Shown: positions 1 to 7,574 of the stretch, in pieces
How the letters are laid out: each line of letters starts with the position of its first letter
How positions within the stretch are numbered: the stretch's first letter is position 1
Source: an uncultured Akkermansia sp.
GTDB taxonomy: Bacteria; Verrucomicrobiota; Verrucomicrobiia; Verrucomicrobiales; Akkermansiaceae
Direction: 5' to 3'
Length of the DNA stretch: 61,403 bases
Assembly: GCA_905200945.1 (NCBI GenBank)
Contig: CAJKMG010000017.1
Span: forward strand, 1 to 61,403
Notes under the pieces: generated by a model
What the model saw: only the letters and a program-made list of their open reading frames with translations
What the model was told of the DNA's origin: nothing
The model's database searches: none
Position numbers and translations under genes: made by a program

Positions 1-55
1 CCGTTGAAGAACATCCAGATACTCTTCCTCAGGTATCTGAAATCCGATGGATTTT
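1..55. repeat. 55-bp exact inverted repeat at the contig ends (left copy)
   Basis: Bases 1-55 are the exact reverse complement of 61349-61403. Identity stops sharply after 55 bases; similarity then continues imperfectly for about 30 more bases. An exact overlap of 55 matches a common de Bruijn assembly k-mer, so this is more likely a contig break in a repeated gene than a transposon end. Confidence 0.9.
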
Positions 56-242
56 ACTTTTGAACGGAGGCGATGAGCGAGATATAAAGCGTGGTTTTCC
101 ACGGTTTCCGACAATGTTGGTGATTGCTTTTCGTGCATATTCACCAACCCTGTGCAGACTTATCCAGCTAGCGAAAAACGCCCCACTTCCGCATCATCAT
201 TATTATTTGAAATTCATATATTTATCAAAAGAAAGCGGCTAG
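3..242 (+). pseudogene. Left-edge fragment of a repeated gene of unknown function
   Basis: The reading frame runs in from the contig edge. Its first 25 or so residues (VEEHPDTLPQVSEIRWIL.LNGGDE) match the gene at the opposite contig end. After GGDE the two proteins have nothing in common: this copy continues as a short Arg/Pro-rich tail and stops at 242. It is probably a truncated or rearranged paralogue. I recognise no domain. Confidence 0.5.
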
Positions 243-273
243 CTGGACGAATAAGCTCATCCAGCTAGCCGCT
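234..273 (-). terminator. Strong hairpin, probable terminator of the 304-2737 operon
   Basis: Perfect 14-bp stem (AGCGGCTAGCTGGA and its complement) with a 12-nt loop. On the minus strand it is followed by TTTCTTTT, which fits an intrinsic terminator for the two minus-strand genes ending at 304. Confidence 0.6.
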
Positions 274-303
274 CATGGGAAGGGTCTATAACCGCCTGCC
301 CTC

Positions 304-1494
304 CTACCTGTGCCTTTCCGGCTTCCTTTCAAGCGAAAGCATCAGTTCCAAAGGACGGATATAAGATTTACAGGGCACTACCTGGAACCGGCGGTACATG
401 CCCTGCCTTGACTTCCCCCTTTTCTTGGCAAACGGGTCCCTTTCCGCCAGCTGGGGCAGTCTTTCCACAAGAACTTTTCTCAAATCCGACCTGGCTTCCG
501 CCTCATTCCCTATCCCGGCCCTTTTTAGAAGTTCCTTGTCCAAACAGGCTTTATCCGGATTCATTACGTACAAAAACAGCATCTTATAAGCCGGCTTCGT
601 GGAATCCTGGCCCGCCGCCGCCCGTTGCCTGCTGAAAAAACGTTTTTCCTCCCGATAGGAAAACCTCATGAATTCCTTCACTTCTCCACCGCCCCGTGAA
701 CAGGAAAAGACTATTTCCCGCTCATCGGTCACGGAAATCCACAGATCCTCCCACATGGCGCCGGTTGGAAGGCTTTCCCCCGTGCGCGCATGCACAGGCA
801 TGTCCTGCCTGAGCCACTCCCAGGAATAGCCGTATGCCCAGGCAAATCCATCTTTCGTCGTCACCATGACGTCGGGAATGGAAACAACGATGCCTTTGTA
901 CTTCTCAACAATTGCAGCCTCCATGGCGGCAGTCCGCCAACGCTTCCCCATCACCAAGAGAAGAAAGGGCCTTTCCGGCTGTGCCTGCCGGATGACGCGC
1001 AGGCATCTGGAAACCAGCCGCTCATCAAAAGCAAAAGCAAAATAGGCGGTTACGGGAAAATCAAAAAGCCTGATCAGGCACTCCGGAATCAGCTCCGTTC
1101 CGCTGATTTCCCTCTCCGTCTTTCCGCAGGAACGGGCAATATTCAAAGCAATCTTCCTGAACACCAGGGCATGCACGAAAAGCTCGCTCCTCTCAACAGG
1201 CTCCCGGCAGCAGGGTTCCTTCAATACATAAAAACGCCTGCGGTCTTCTTCCCCGGGGTTCCCTCCGTACTCGTAAAAAGGCTCTTCTTCCGGAGGCAGA
1301 GCCACCACTTTCAAAGGATTGCCGATATCGTCGGGGTTGTAATAGTCACCGGATATTCCGGCAAGTTTACAGCCGCATACCCAGTGCCCCGGATAAAAAT
1401 CCCCGCCCACCCTGGCCTTCCATATCCAATCGGGAGACTCCAGGCTCTCACTTTCAATAATGATATTGAGGATATTGCCGTAATTAAGCTCCAT
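304..1494 (-). CDS. Hypothetical protein, second gene of a two-gene unit
   Basis: About 396 aa; function not recognised. I start it at the ATG at 1494 (MELNYGNIL...) because that ATG overlaps the end of the upstream gene by 11 bp, as in a translationally coupled pair; the frame is open further upstream but overlaps that gene. The protein is soluble-looking and rich in Trp and Arg, with a hydrophobic beta-like stretch (RPFLLLVMGK) near the middle and a basic C-terminus (FAKKRGKSRQG). There is no signal peptide or membrane segment. Tight coupling suggests that it works with the 1484-2737 product. It lies outside the tRNA island, in a region that looks accessory. Confidence 0.65.
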   Translation of the reverse strand: MELNYGNILNIIIESESLESPDWIWKARVGGDFYPGHWVCGCKLAGISGDYYNPDDIGNPLKVVALPPEEEPFYEYGGNPGEEDRRRFYVLKEPCCREPVERSELFVHALVFRKIALNIARSCGKTEREISGTELIPECLIRLFDFPVTAYFAFAFDERLVSRCLRVIRQAQPERPFLLLVMGKRWRTAAMEAAIVEKYKGIVVSIPDVMVTTKDGFAWAYGYSWEWLRQDMPVHARTGESLPTGAMWEDLWISVTDEREIVFSCSRGGGEVKEFMRFSYREEKRFFSRQRAAAGQDSTKPAYKMLFLYVMNPDKACLDKELLKRAGIGNEAEARSDLRKVLVERLPQLAERDPFAKKRGKSRQGMYRRFQVVPCKSYIRPLELMLSLERKPERHR

Positions 1495-2737
1495 GAATCC
1501 TATTGTACAACTGGTCAAAACCAGCCTGTTCAAAATACATATCAATGAGCCTGTATTGCTCGCTTTCCAATTCCAGGCCATTGGAATCGGGAGTCAAAGA
1601 AACGGTTTTCGGGTCTCCTTCTTCAAACTCAAAATAAAAAAACGCTTTGTCCACATGGAACCCGCTGGGGACGACAATCAGGGGGCCGTCTTCATCGCCA
1701 AGCTCGGAAAGGCTTTTGTAAGTGCCTGTAAATCCCCTCATCAACACCTCTTTCTCCGTCCTCTTCCTTGCATGGAGAGGCCTGGACATGACAAGCTTAT
1801 AAACAGCAACCCTTCGCAGACCCGGAATATTATTAAACACCTCAATGTCGGCGATGGACTTCTTATTAAACACGCTCAGGGTGTAGCGGTTCCTTAATTC
1901 CCAAATATCCGAGCCGAACAGCATGCGGCCAGCAATGACGGCATAGGCCCGCATCATCCATTGGATTCTGGCGCTGACCTGTAAATTGATGTACAGGCAT
2001 TTCGAACTCCCCCTGTAGATGACAATGTCCGTATTCCCGGGAGTACGTATGCTGCTGACTATCTCTTTGGCCGACGTGTCAACCTCATCAACGGTTTCCT
2101 GATAATGCCCCCGTTTGATGGTAAACCAGTAATCAGAGGAAATCCGGTCACAGCTGATAACGCATACGTCAGTCATCCCCTTCTGCGACAAAATTCGGGA
2201 CAGATATTGACGGCAGCCTTCTTTTTCCTTCTCCCTTTCTTTCTCCGTAATCATGGGGAAAGGAAGCGCATCTTTCATGGGGGGAAGAATACGATACGAT
2301 TTCCTCTTTTTAATGGAATGCAATTCCTCAATCTGCCTGAGCAAGCTGATATTGCCGTCCAGAAAATGCAGAACGGCGAGTTCAATTCCATTGGAAAAAT
2401 CTCTGTTGACGGAAACGCCCAACGATTCGGCGTATTCCCGCAAATCCGCAGTAGCTTCACCGGAACTGCACGTTTGCAAAAGGTGGAAAATACGGTAAAT
2501 CCTGTCCGTCTCCTTTTTAAGGCCGTACATCCGGTAACAAATGCCGGAAATAATAGTTTGCCCGAGAGCCCTGCGGTATGCCTCCAGCTGTTGGCGGTCG
2601 GAAAAAGGTTCAGGAGGAATTACAGTAGGAAAACCGGTTACCTCTTTTCTGAGGTACGCTTCCAATTCCCTGAGATATTCATATCGGAGAAATGGTAGAA
2701 ATCTGCGGATAATAAACGATGTTAAACGGTTATTCAT
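1484..2737 (-). CDS. Hypothetical protein, first gene of a two-gene unit
   Basis: 417 aa, starting at an ATG (MNNRLTSFIIRRFLP). I do not recognise a family. The N-terminus is basic and amphipathic, the central part (about 160-190) is charged (ITEKEREKEKEG), and the rest looks mixed alpha/beta. The stop overlaps the start of the downstream gene by 11 bp, so the two are probably translated together. No membrane segment, zinc motif or nucleotide-binding loop is obvious. Possible roles (defence pair, phage-derived module) are guesses from location only. Confidence 0.65.
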   Translation of the reverse strand: MNNRLTSFIIRRFLPFLRYEYLRELEAYLRKEVTGFPTVIPPEPFSDRQQLEAYRRALGQTIISGICYRMYGLKKETDRIYRIFHLLQTCSSGEATADLREYAESLGVSVNRDFSNGIELAVLHFLDGNISLLRQIEELHSIKKRKSYRILPPMKDALPFPMITEKEREKEKEGCRQYLSRILSQKGMTDVCVISCDRISSDYWFTIKRGHYQETVDEVDTSAKEIVSSIRTPGNTDIVIYRGSSKCLYINLQVSARIQWMMRAYAVIAGRMLFGSDIWELRNRYTLSVFNKKSIADIEVFNNIPGLRRVAVYKLVMSRPLHARKRTEKEVLMRGFTGTYKSLSELGDEDGPLIVVPSGFHVDKAFFYFEFEEGDPKTVSLTPDSNGLELESEQYRLIDMYFEQAGFDQLYNRIHGA

Positions 2738-3017
2738 AATGGCGTTGGTTGGCGCATTATGGTATCTTCATGAATAAAAGACAAGTATCGTTTCCTGTGA
2801 CGGATTTTGCCGATTAGGGCAAGCAATAAAAGTATCCGCGGAATCTTTGCAAATCGCGGCAGCAACCTCAGAGCAACTTGTGCGGAGAACCGATAGCCCC
2901 CTTTCCCCATTGGCGGAGAGGATTCGGAAAAACCTTTTCCCCATCCTTTGGCATCCCCGGAAAGGCGGGTTCCCCCTTCTCCCACAGAGGGACTTTTCAA
3001 TACCAACCAACCATCAC

Positions 3018-3215
3018 ATGTTCAAATACATTCTCAATCGACTGACGGAACGTTCCACATGGCTGGGCTTCCTTGCCCTGGCCACAGCCTGCGGAGCCAC
3101 TATCGAACAAGCTCTTGCCGACCAGATTATCGCCGCAGGCATGGCGGCGGCAGGCCTCATCGGCATTGTCACCAAAGACCGGAAAAAGGAACAGGAAAAC
3201 CACGACAATGGCTGA
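3018..3215 (+). CDS. Small holin-like membrane protein
   Basis: 65 aa. A short basic N-terminus (MFKYILNRLTERS) is followed by two hydrophobic segments (about 14-30 and 36-52) and a charged tail (TKDRKKEQENHDNG). This is the shape of small phage holins, which make the membrane lesion that lets an endolysin reach the wall. The next gene is an M15 endolysin whose ATG overlaps this stop by 8 bp, which supports a lysis role. Sequence alone does not prove holin activity. Confidence 0.6.
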   Translation: MFKYILNRLTERSTWLGFLALATACGATIEQALADQIIAAGMAAAGLIGIVTKDRKKEQENHDNG

Positions 3216-3795
3216 CAGCATTTCCGACCTGCAGAAAGATACCTTCTACTGGCAAAGGCTCTTGCGCCTGGCCGGGTACTATCACGGAGCCATTGACGGC
3301 ATTCCCGGCAACGGCACGCGGAACGGAACGGAACGCTGGAGCACGGACGCCGACCGGTACAAAATGGAGACCGGATGCTTTGACGAACGCACCGAACGGA
3401 ACATCTCCACCCTTCTTCCGGAAGCGCAAAAAGCCGCCCGGCAGTGGTTCAAACTGGCCCGGAATGAAGCCGTCAACCAGGGATATGAAGCAAAAATTAT
3501 CTGCGGAACGCGCACGTATGCCGAACAGAATGACCTCTACAGGCAACGCCCTAAAGTAACGAATGCCCGCGGCGGCCAGAGCTGGCACAACTTCGGCCTG
3601 GCCTGGGATTTTGGAATTTTCCAGGACCGCAACTACCTGCCCAATCACCCTCTTTACACCACTCTTGGCAAACTTTACGCAAAAATTGACGGCCTGGAGT
3701 GGGGAGGAACATGGAAATCCTTTACAGATCCGCCGCATTTGCAGCTCCATCAATTCGGAAGCATTTCCGAAGCGCGCAGAAGTTTCGAAACATGA
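3208..3795 (+). CDS. M15-family peptidoglycan endopeptidase (endolysin)
   Basis: 195 aa from MADSISDLQKD. The N-terminal 70 residues resemble a peptidoglycan-binding or chitosanase-like module (FYWQRLLRLAGYYHGAIDGIPGNGT). The C-terminal half carries the VanY/Ply500-type zinc signature: SWHNFGLAWDFG supplies the first His and the Asp, and EWGG followed by DPPHLQ supplies the catalytic Glu and second zinc His. Such enzymes cut L-Ala-D-Glu or D-Ala bonds in peptidoglycan. It has no signal peptide, so it would depend on the overlapping upstream holin-like gene for export. The start overlaps that gene by 8 bp. Confidence 0.85.
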   Translation: MADSISDLQKDTFYWQRLLRLAGYYHGAIDGIPGNGTRNGTERWSTDADRYKMETGCFDERTERNISTLLPEAQKAARQWFKLARNEAVNQGYEAKIICGTRTYAEQNDLYRQRPKVTNARGGQSWHNFGLAWDFGIFQDRNYLPNHPLYTTLGKLYAKIDGLEWGGTWKSFTDPPHLQLHQFGSISEARRSFET

Positions 3796-3808
3796 CCTTT
3801 CCAACCCC

Positions 3809-4147
3809 ATGACCCAGACTGCCGTTACTACAAGTGTCGTTTTAGCCAACACCCTTGCGGTTGTTTGCATGGCTACTTCTGAACTCAATCCCCTGCTTGA
3901 ATACGTTCAAAACGGCGCCTCCGTGGCAGCCGTGATGGGCATCTTCCTCTGGAGGGAAATGAAACGCGCCGAACGCTACGAGAAACTTTACGACCAGGAG
4001 CGCAGGCAACGCATTACCGCTGAAAGGAAATGTTCCTCCTGCATGTTCATGAAGCTGGCGCATGAACAATTCGCAGGCATTCACTCCCAAAAAGGCAACG
4101 CCCCCTCCCCTGAAAACCACAGGCGTTCCTTAACAACGGGGCAATAA
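3809..4147 (+). CDS. Small membrane protein with coiled coil, third gene of lysis cassette
   Basis: 112 aa. One or two hydrophobic segments (about 5-22 and 34-48) are followed by a basic, Glu/Arg-rich helix (WREMKRAERYEKLYDQERRQRITAERK), then a CSSC pair and a polar tail. This layout fits an accessory holin or a spanin-like protein. It starts 14 bp after the endolysin. The three genes form a lysis module, but no other phage structural gene is present in the window. Confidence 0.6.
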   Translation: MTQTAVTTSVVLANTLAVVCMATSELNPLLEYVQNGASVAAVMGIFLWREMKRAERYEKLYDQERRQRITAERKCSSCMFMKLAHEQFAGIHSQKGNAPSPENHRRSLTTGQ

Positions 4148-4220
4148 TTCTTATCCAGCCCCTGCACCAATCTTCTGGCGTTGCGTCAAAGCCAATGCAC
4201 GAATGCATCATAAAACCAGT

Positions 4221-4253
4221 AAGGCCCTGCAAGCAGTTAACTTGCAGGGCCTT
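4221..4253 (-). terminator. tRNA-Leu 3' terminator hairpin (left copy)
   Basis: Perfect 13-bp stem (AAGGCCCTGCAAG) with loop CAGTTAA. It sits just 3' of the tRNA-Leu fragment on the minus strand. The segment 3' of the complete tRNA at 38,619-38,651 has a hairpin in the same place and shares the GTTAACTT loop core, so the tRNA downstream regions are homologous at the two island ends. Confidence 0.7.
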
Positions 4254-4256
4254 GTT

Positions 4257-4315
4257 TGGTGCGCCCGAAAGGACTCGAACCTTCACGGGGGAACCCCCAC
4301 TAGAACCTGAATCTA
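4257..4315 (-). repeat. tRNA-Leu 3'-half fragment, left attachment site (attL-like)
   Basis: On the minus strand this reads as the anticodon arm (CTAGATTCAGGTTCTAG), variable arm, T arm and acceptor 3' strand with CCA of tRNA-Leu(CAG). The 5' half is missing. Two blocks are identical to the complete tRNA at 38,654-38,740: 30 bp (acceptor/T arm) and 19 bp (anticodon arm, 4297-4315). The 10-bp variable arm between them differs (GGGGG/CCCCC type). The identical anticodon block is the likely crossover core. Confidence 0.85.
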
Positions 4316-4348
4316 AACACTTTTATTCATTGTAAACAATTTACGAAC

Positions 4349-4376
4349 ATGTCCCCCAGTTTGTCCCCTAATTCGT
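4349..4376 (+). repeat. GTCCCC-repeat segment at the left island end
   Basis: Contains ATGTCCCCCAGTTTGTCCCC followed by TAATTCGTC. The right end (38551-38578) has the same parts in the order ATGTCCCC-TGA-ATGTCCCCCAGTTCGTC. Repeats just inside both attachment sites could be arm-type binding sites for the recombinase; this is inferred from position only. Confidence 0.4.
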
Positions 4377-4412
4377 CTTGAAGCTTTTTCTGTAAACCAT
4401 TACTCTCGTTAC

Positions 4413-5753
4413 ATGAAGAGGAAGCATGCCAAAGGCCGATATGGCAGCAAAGTCAAACTCACTGAAGTGAAGAAGAAAGGTCGCCCTTCAGTCTGGCGGC
4501 TCCGCTTTGTTGACAAGGACACGGGAGAATGGAAAGAGCGCACCTTTCGCGATTACGACGAAGCCCGGGCTCTCTACGATATGTATGACAAGGGGCATAT
4601 CGACGATGCCCTGGCAATATTCAATATGGTTGCAGAGGGAGAATCCGTGGTCGAAATGTTCGCTATCCGCTTGTGGAGAAAATTTGGAAAGAACAACAAC
4701 CTTCTGCAACATACGCTTCAATATTTGTACCAGCATGAAGATCCGGAAGAGGTGAAGGCATTTGCAACTGATCTCCTTTCGTGGTGGAAAGATGCTCTCA
4801 CGGATACCAAAGAGCAGGAAATCAAGGATTTACTCGGATCACAATTAAGCGTCATTGCTGATCATGTTGACATTACCGCCCCGAAACCACCCCCGGCGGG
4901 TATATCTCTGGATGACGCCATGGCTCAGTATCGAAAGGAGAGGCAGCTGATGCTGGATCGGGGCCAATGCCAGCCGGCCCACCATAAGAATGTACTTCAT
5001 GAACTCGATAAATGGCAGCAAGGCTGGACCAACCGGGAGTTGTCATCAATCACCGCCGCCGAAATCAATGACAAACTGGATTCGTTCCGGTATCAGGGAA
5101 AGCCCCTCTCGAATACCAGCAAATACAGGTACCGCGGTACGCTGAATGCCTTTTTTCTCTGGGCCATTCAGCACGATCTGATTCAGAAAAACCCGGTCTC
5201 CTTGACCGTCGCTCCTTCCAGGGATCACATCTCTATTGGGATTCTTACCCCGGACGAATTCCGGAAATTGCTTGAGGCGGCATTAAAATATGACCGCCCC
5301 ATGCTTTCCCGTATTGTCCTACAGGGATTGTGCGGGCTAAGACGTTCAGAGGTTGTTCAATACAAGGACAAACCGGATGGACATGACGATATCTTTGTTT
5401 CGCGTGAGATCGCGAAGGGACCCAAGGGGAAAACGAAGGATCGTTACATACCCACCTCCCCGCAAATCAAGGCATGGCTGGCCGCAGGCGAATGGGAGCC
5501 AATGACCCGGGATGACGAACTCAGATATGGCTATCGCCTGGACCAGCTGGCAGCCAAAGCCGGCATCACGATACCAAAGAATGCGTTGCGACACTCATTC
5601 GCTTCCTATCAGGCAGCTCTCCATCCCTTGCCGGATGTTGCCCGCTGGATGGGACATAGTGGAACGCAGATGACCGAATCCCACTACAGGCAGGGTGTTT
5701 CCCGTAAGGATGCTGAAGCATACCTTTCTATCATCCCGGATGCGGTTAGTTGA
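4413..5753 (+). CDS. int: Tyrosine recombinase / site-specific integrase of the island
   Basis: 446 aa. The N-terminal part carries AT-hook-like and DNA-binding residues, followed by a core-binding SAM-like domain (about 165-270, LDDAMAQYRKERQ...). The catalytic domain has LCGLRRSEVVQ (first Arg), ALRHSFASY (second Arg), WMGHSG (His) and a Tyr in ESHYRQG. Box II has Asn where many family members have His (KNALRHS), a variation seen in active relatives. It should catalyse integration and excision at the tRNA-Leu anticodon arm. It lies about 100 bp inside the left attachment site and reads into the island. Confidence 0.93.
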   Translation: MKRKHAKGRYGSKVKLTEVKKKGRPSVWRLRFVDKDTGEWKERTFRDYDEARALYDMYDKGHIDDALAIFNMVAEGESVVEMFAIRLWRKFGKNNNLLQHTLQYLYQHEDPEEVKAFATDLLSWWKDALTDTKEQEIKDLLGSQLSVIADHVDITAPKPPPAGISLDDAMAQYRKERQLMLDRGQCQPAHHKNVLHELDKWQQGWTNRELSSITAAEINDKLDSFRYQGKPLSNTSKYRYRGTLNAFFLWAIQHDLIQKNPVSLTVAPSRDHISIGILTPDEFRKLLEAALKYDRPMLSRIVLQGLCGLRRSEVVQYKDKPDGHDDIFVSREIAKGPKGKTKDRYIPTSPQIKAWLAAGEWEPMTRDDELRYGYRLDQLAAKAGITIPKNALRHSFASYQAALHPLPDVARWMGHSGTQMTESHYRQGVSRKDAEAYLSIIPDAVS

Positions 5754-5769
5754 TCTTTGCCCCAGTCGT

Positions 5770-5816
5770 TTTAGTCAGATAAACAGCATTTTTTATTGAC
5801 TTTAGTCAGATAAACA
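5770..5816 (+). promoter_or_regulatory. Two direct repeats, candidate AbiEi operator
   Basis: The 16-mer TTTAGTCAGATAAACA occurs at 5770-5785 and again at 5801-5816, 31 bp apart (about three helical turns), ending 14 bp before the abiEi start. AbiEi proteins are known to repress their own promoter by binding repeated sites, so this is the natural operator candidate. Confidence 0.65.
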
Positions 5817-5829
5817 ATACTTTTTAATC

Positions 5830-6456
5830 ATGAAGGGGAGCATCAGGAGCCAGCTGAGGGAAAAAATATTTTCCGAGAAGGCAAAAGGAGAGGTTATTAC
5901 TTCTTCCGATTTTCTTGCGTTCTGGCCCAGGACAGCAGTAGACCAAGCGCTTTCTCGCATGGCAAGGGATGGCGAGCTCAAGCGTATCCTTCCAGGTATT
6001 TATGAGATACCGGCGACCAACAAGAGATTTAATTTGCCTGTACCAACTGACCCGGAACAGGTAGCGAAAGCCTGGGCAAGGAAAAATGAAGCTCGTCTTT
6101 TACCTAATGGAATCCATGCCGCTAACGCTTTGTGGCTTTCCGACCAAATGGCCGGGCGGTACGAGTATTTGACGGATCGACCTTCTGCAACGGTTCACGT
6201 AGGTGGATGGAAACTCCGCTTCAAGAAGACATCTCCGAAACTGATGCGCCTGTCGGGGAGTATTACGGGATTGGTCGTTCAAGCGTTGCGCTCGCTGGGC
6301 AGGAAGTCGATAGATCGTGATTTTGTTGTCACTCAATTAACCAAACGGCTTTCCGATACGGAAAAGGAACAATTATCTCGTGATATGGATCTTGTTCCTG
6401 TATGGATGCGCCCCATTCTACAACAAGTCATAGCGCCCCCTGTCTCTCATGAGTGA
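5830..6456 (+). CDS. abiEi: AbiEi-family type IV antitoxin / autorepressor
   Basis: 208 aa. The N-terminus is a winged-helix DNA-binding domain (about 20-70, AVDQALSRMARDGELKRILPGIYEI), matching the DUF6088/AbiEi family. The C-terminal domain of such proteins counteracts the toxin. The stop overlaps the toxin start by 8 bp. Direct repeats just upstream fit autoregulation. In the AbiE model the antitoxin does not bind the toxin stably but opposes its effect, which defines type IV systems. The system gives phage resistance by abortive infection in lactococci and also stabilises mobile DNA. Confidence 0.85.
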   Translation: MKGSIRSQLREKIFSEKAKGEVITSSDFLAFWPRTAVDQALSRMARDGELKRILPGIYEIPATNKRFNLPVPTDPEQVAKAWARKNEARLLPNGIHAANALWLSDQMAGRYEYLTDRPSATVHVGGWKLRFKKTSPKLMRLSGSITGLVVQALRSLGRKSIDRDFVVTQLTKRLSDTEKEQLSRDMDLVPVWMRPILQQVIAPPVSHE

Positions 6457-7456
6457 TTTCCTCAGTCTCCCATCCGAAGATCGAATATTCTTGTGCCGCC
6501 ACATTGGCGAGCAGCTGGGTATCATTCCTTCTATTGTTGAAAAGGATTTCTGGGTATGCCGGGCTCTGAATATCCTTTTTCGGGAAGACTCCTTGAAGCC
6601 TTATCTATGCTTCAGAGGCGGGACGTCCCTCTCCAAAGCGTACAGGATCATACGCCGTTTCTCTGAGGATATCGATGTTGCGTTATCTCCTTGTTTCTTC
6701 GCTGAACTGGGTGAAGAAGATAAGCCGGCAGCGTTTCAATCCGCCAGCCAGAGGGATGCTAAATTGCGTAAGATTCGCCCCCACTACCGGAGGATGATGG
6801 AGCATGTTCTCCAGCCTCTCATGGAGGAGAGGATGAAAGAAATGGGAATCAAGAATGTGCATATCGAGTTGGAAGATCTGTCCTCGGCCCGTGATCCATT
6901 TGTCCTCTTAATCCATTATCCATCCTTGTTCGAACAGAATGAAAGCCTCTACATTCGTCCTTTTGTCAAAATCGAATTGAGCGGGAGAGCTCAGACGGAA
7001 CCATCCGAAGCCAGGATGGTCGATTCTTACATTGGGGAAGGATTTCCGGAGTTTTCAGATTCGACTGAAGTACGAACGATTAGCCCTTTCCGAACATTCT
7101 GGGAGAAGTGTTTCATTCTCCATGAGAATAATACCCGTCCGCATGAAGGATGGAATATCAAGACCAGGCTGGCACGCCACTATTATGATGCGGCAGCCCT
7201 TATCCGAGCGGGATATGTTGATAAGGAGCTATTCTTCGATGTAAGGGACAAACGCAAGCTCTACCATTGGCAGACATGGGTCGATTACGATACATTGCTT
7301 CCTTCAGATTTGAAACTGATCCCGGATTCTCTTGAATTGCGAGAAAAATGGCAAAGGGACTACGAACAGACTTCAGCCATGCTCTTTGATGAACCGGAGC
7401 CTTTTGATTCATTGATGAGCACGATCAATGGCATCATGAATCAAGACATAGGATGA
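6449..7456 (+). CDS. abiEii: AbiEii-family nucleotidyltransferase toxin
   Basis: 335 aa. The nucleotidyltransferase signature is clear: GGTSLSK (about 53-59) followed by RFSEDIDVAL (about 68-77), the G-S...DxD arrangement of DNA polymerase beta-like enzymes. Family members such as MenT modify tRNA acceptor ends and block translation. A second conserved patch with HYYDAAAL (about 246-253) also fits the AbiEii/MenT family. It is translationally coupled to abiEi. The length is typical and nothing looks broken. Confidence 0.88.
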   Translation: MSDFLSLPSEDRIFLCRHIGEQLGIIPSIVEKDFWVCRALNILFREDSLKPYLCFRGGTSLSKAYRIIRRFSEDIDVALSPCFFAELGEEDKPAAFQSASQRDAKLRKIRPHYRRMMEHVLQPLMEERMKEMGIKNVHIELEDLSSARDPFVLLIHYPSLFEQNESLYIRPFVKIELSGRAQTEPSEARMVDSYIGEGFPEFSDSTEVRTISPFRTFWEKCFILHENNTRPHEGWNIKTRLARHYYDAAALIRAGYVDKELFFDVRDKRKLYHWQTWVDYDTLLPSDLKLIPDSLELREKWQRDYEQTSAMLFDEPEPFDSLMSTINGIMNQDIG

Positions 7457-7466
7457 ATGTCCTAAT

Positions 7467-7508
7467 ATGATTGATAAAATGTGTCCATATCCATTTTTTA
7501 TCAATCAT
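7467..7508 (+). terminator. Inverted repeat after abiEii
   Basis: ATGATTGATAAAA and its complement TTTTATCAATCAT flank 16 bases. It is AT-rich and ends the AbiE unit just before the next promoter. It may be a terminator or a regulator site. Confidence 0.45.
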
Positions 7509-7510
7509 AA

Positions 7511-7540
7511 TTGAAAAATCTATTCCCTTCGCGTCATCTA
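7511..7540 (+). promoter_or_regulatory. Island promoter A (TTGAAA-N18-CATCTA)
   Basis: TTGAAA at 7511-7516 and CATCTA at 7535-7540 with an 18-bp spacer. It is followed by a hairpin (ATGACGGC, 9-nt loop, GCCGTCAT; 7544-7568) that leads to the kinase start at 7575. It shares its layout with four other island promoters. Confidence 0.55.
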
Positions 7541-7574
7541 TATATGACGGCTTATTACCTGCCGTCATGTACTC

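Noticed and set aside
2734..3016. Short minus-strand frames (SVGEGGTRLSG...) upstream of the lysis genes
   Set aside because: Composition resembles repetitive intergenic sequence; no start signal and no family.
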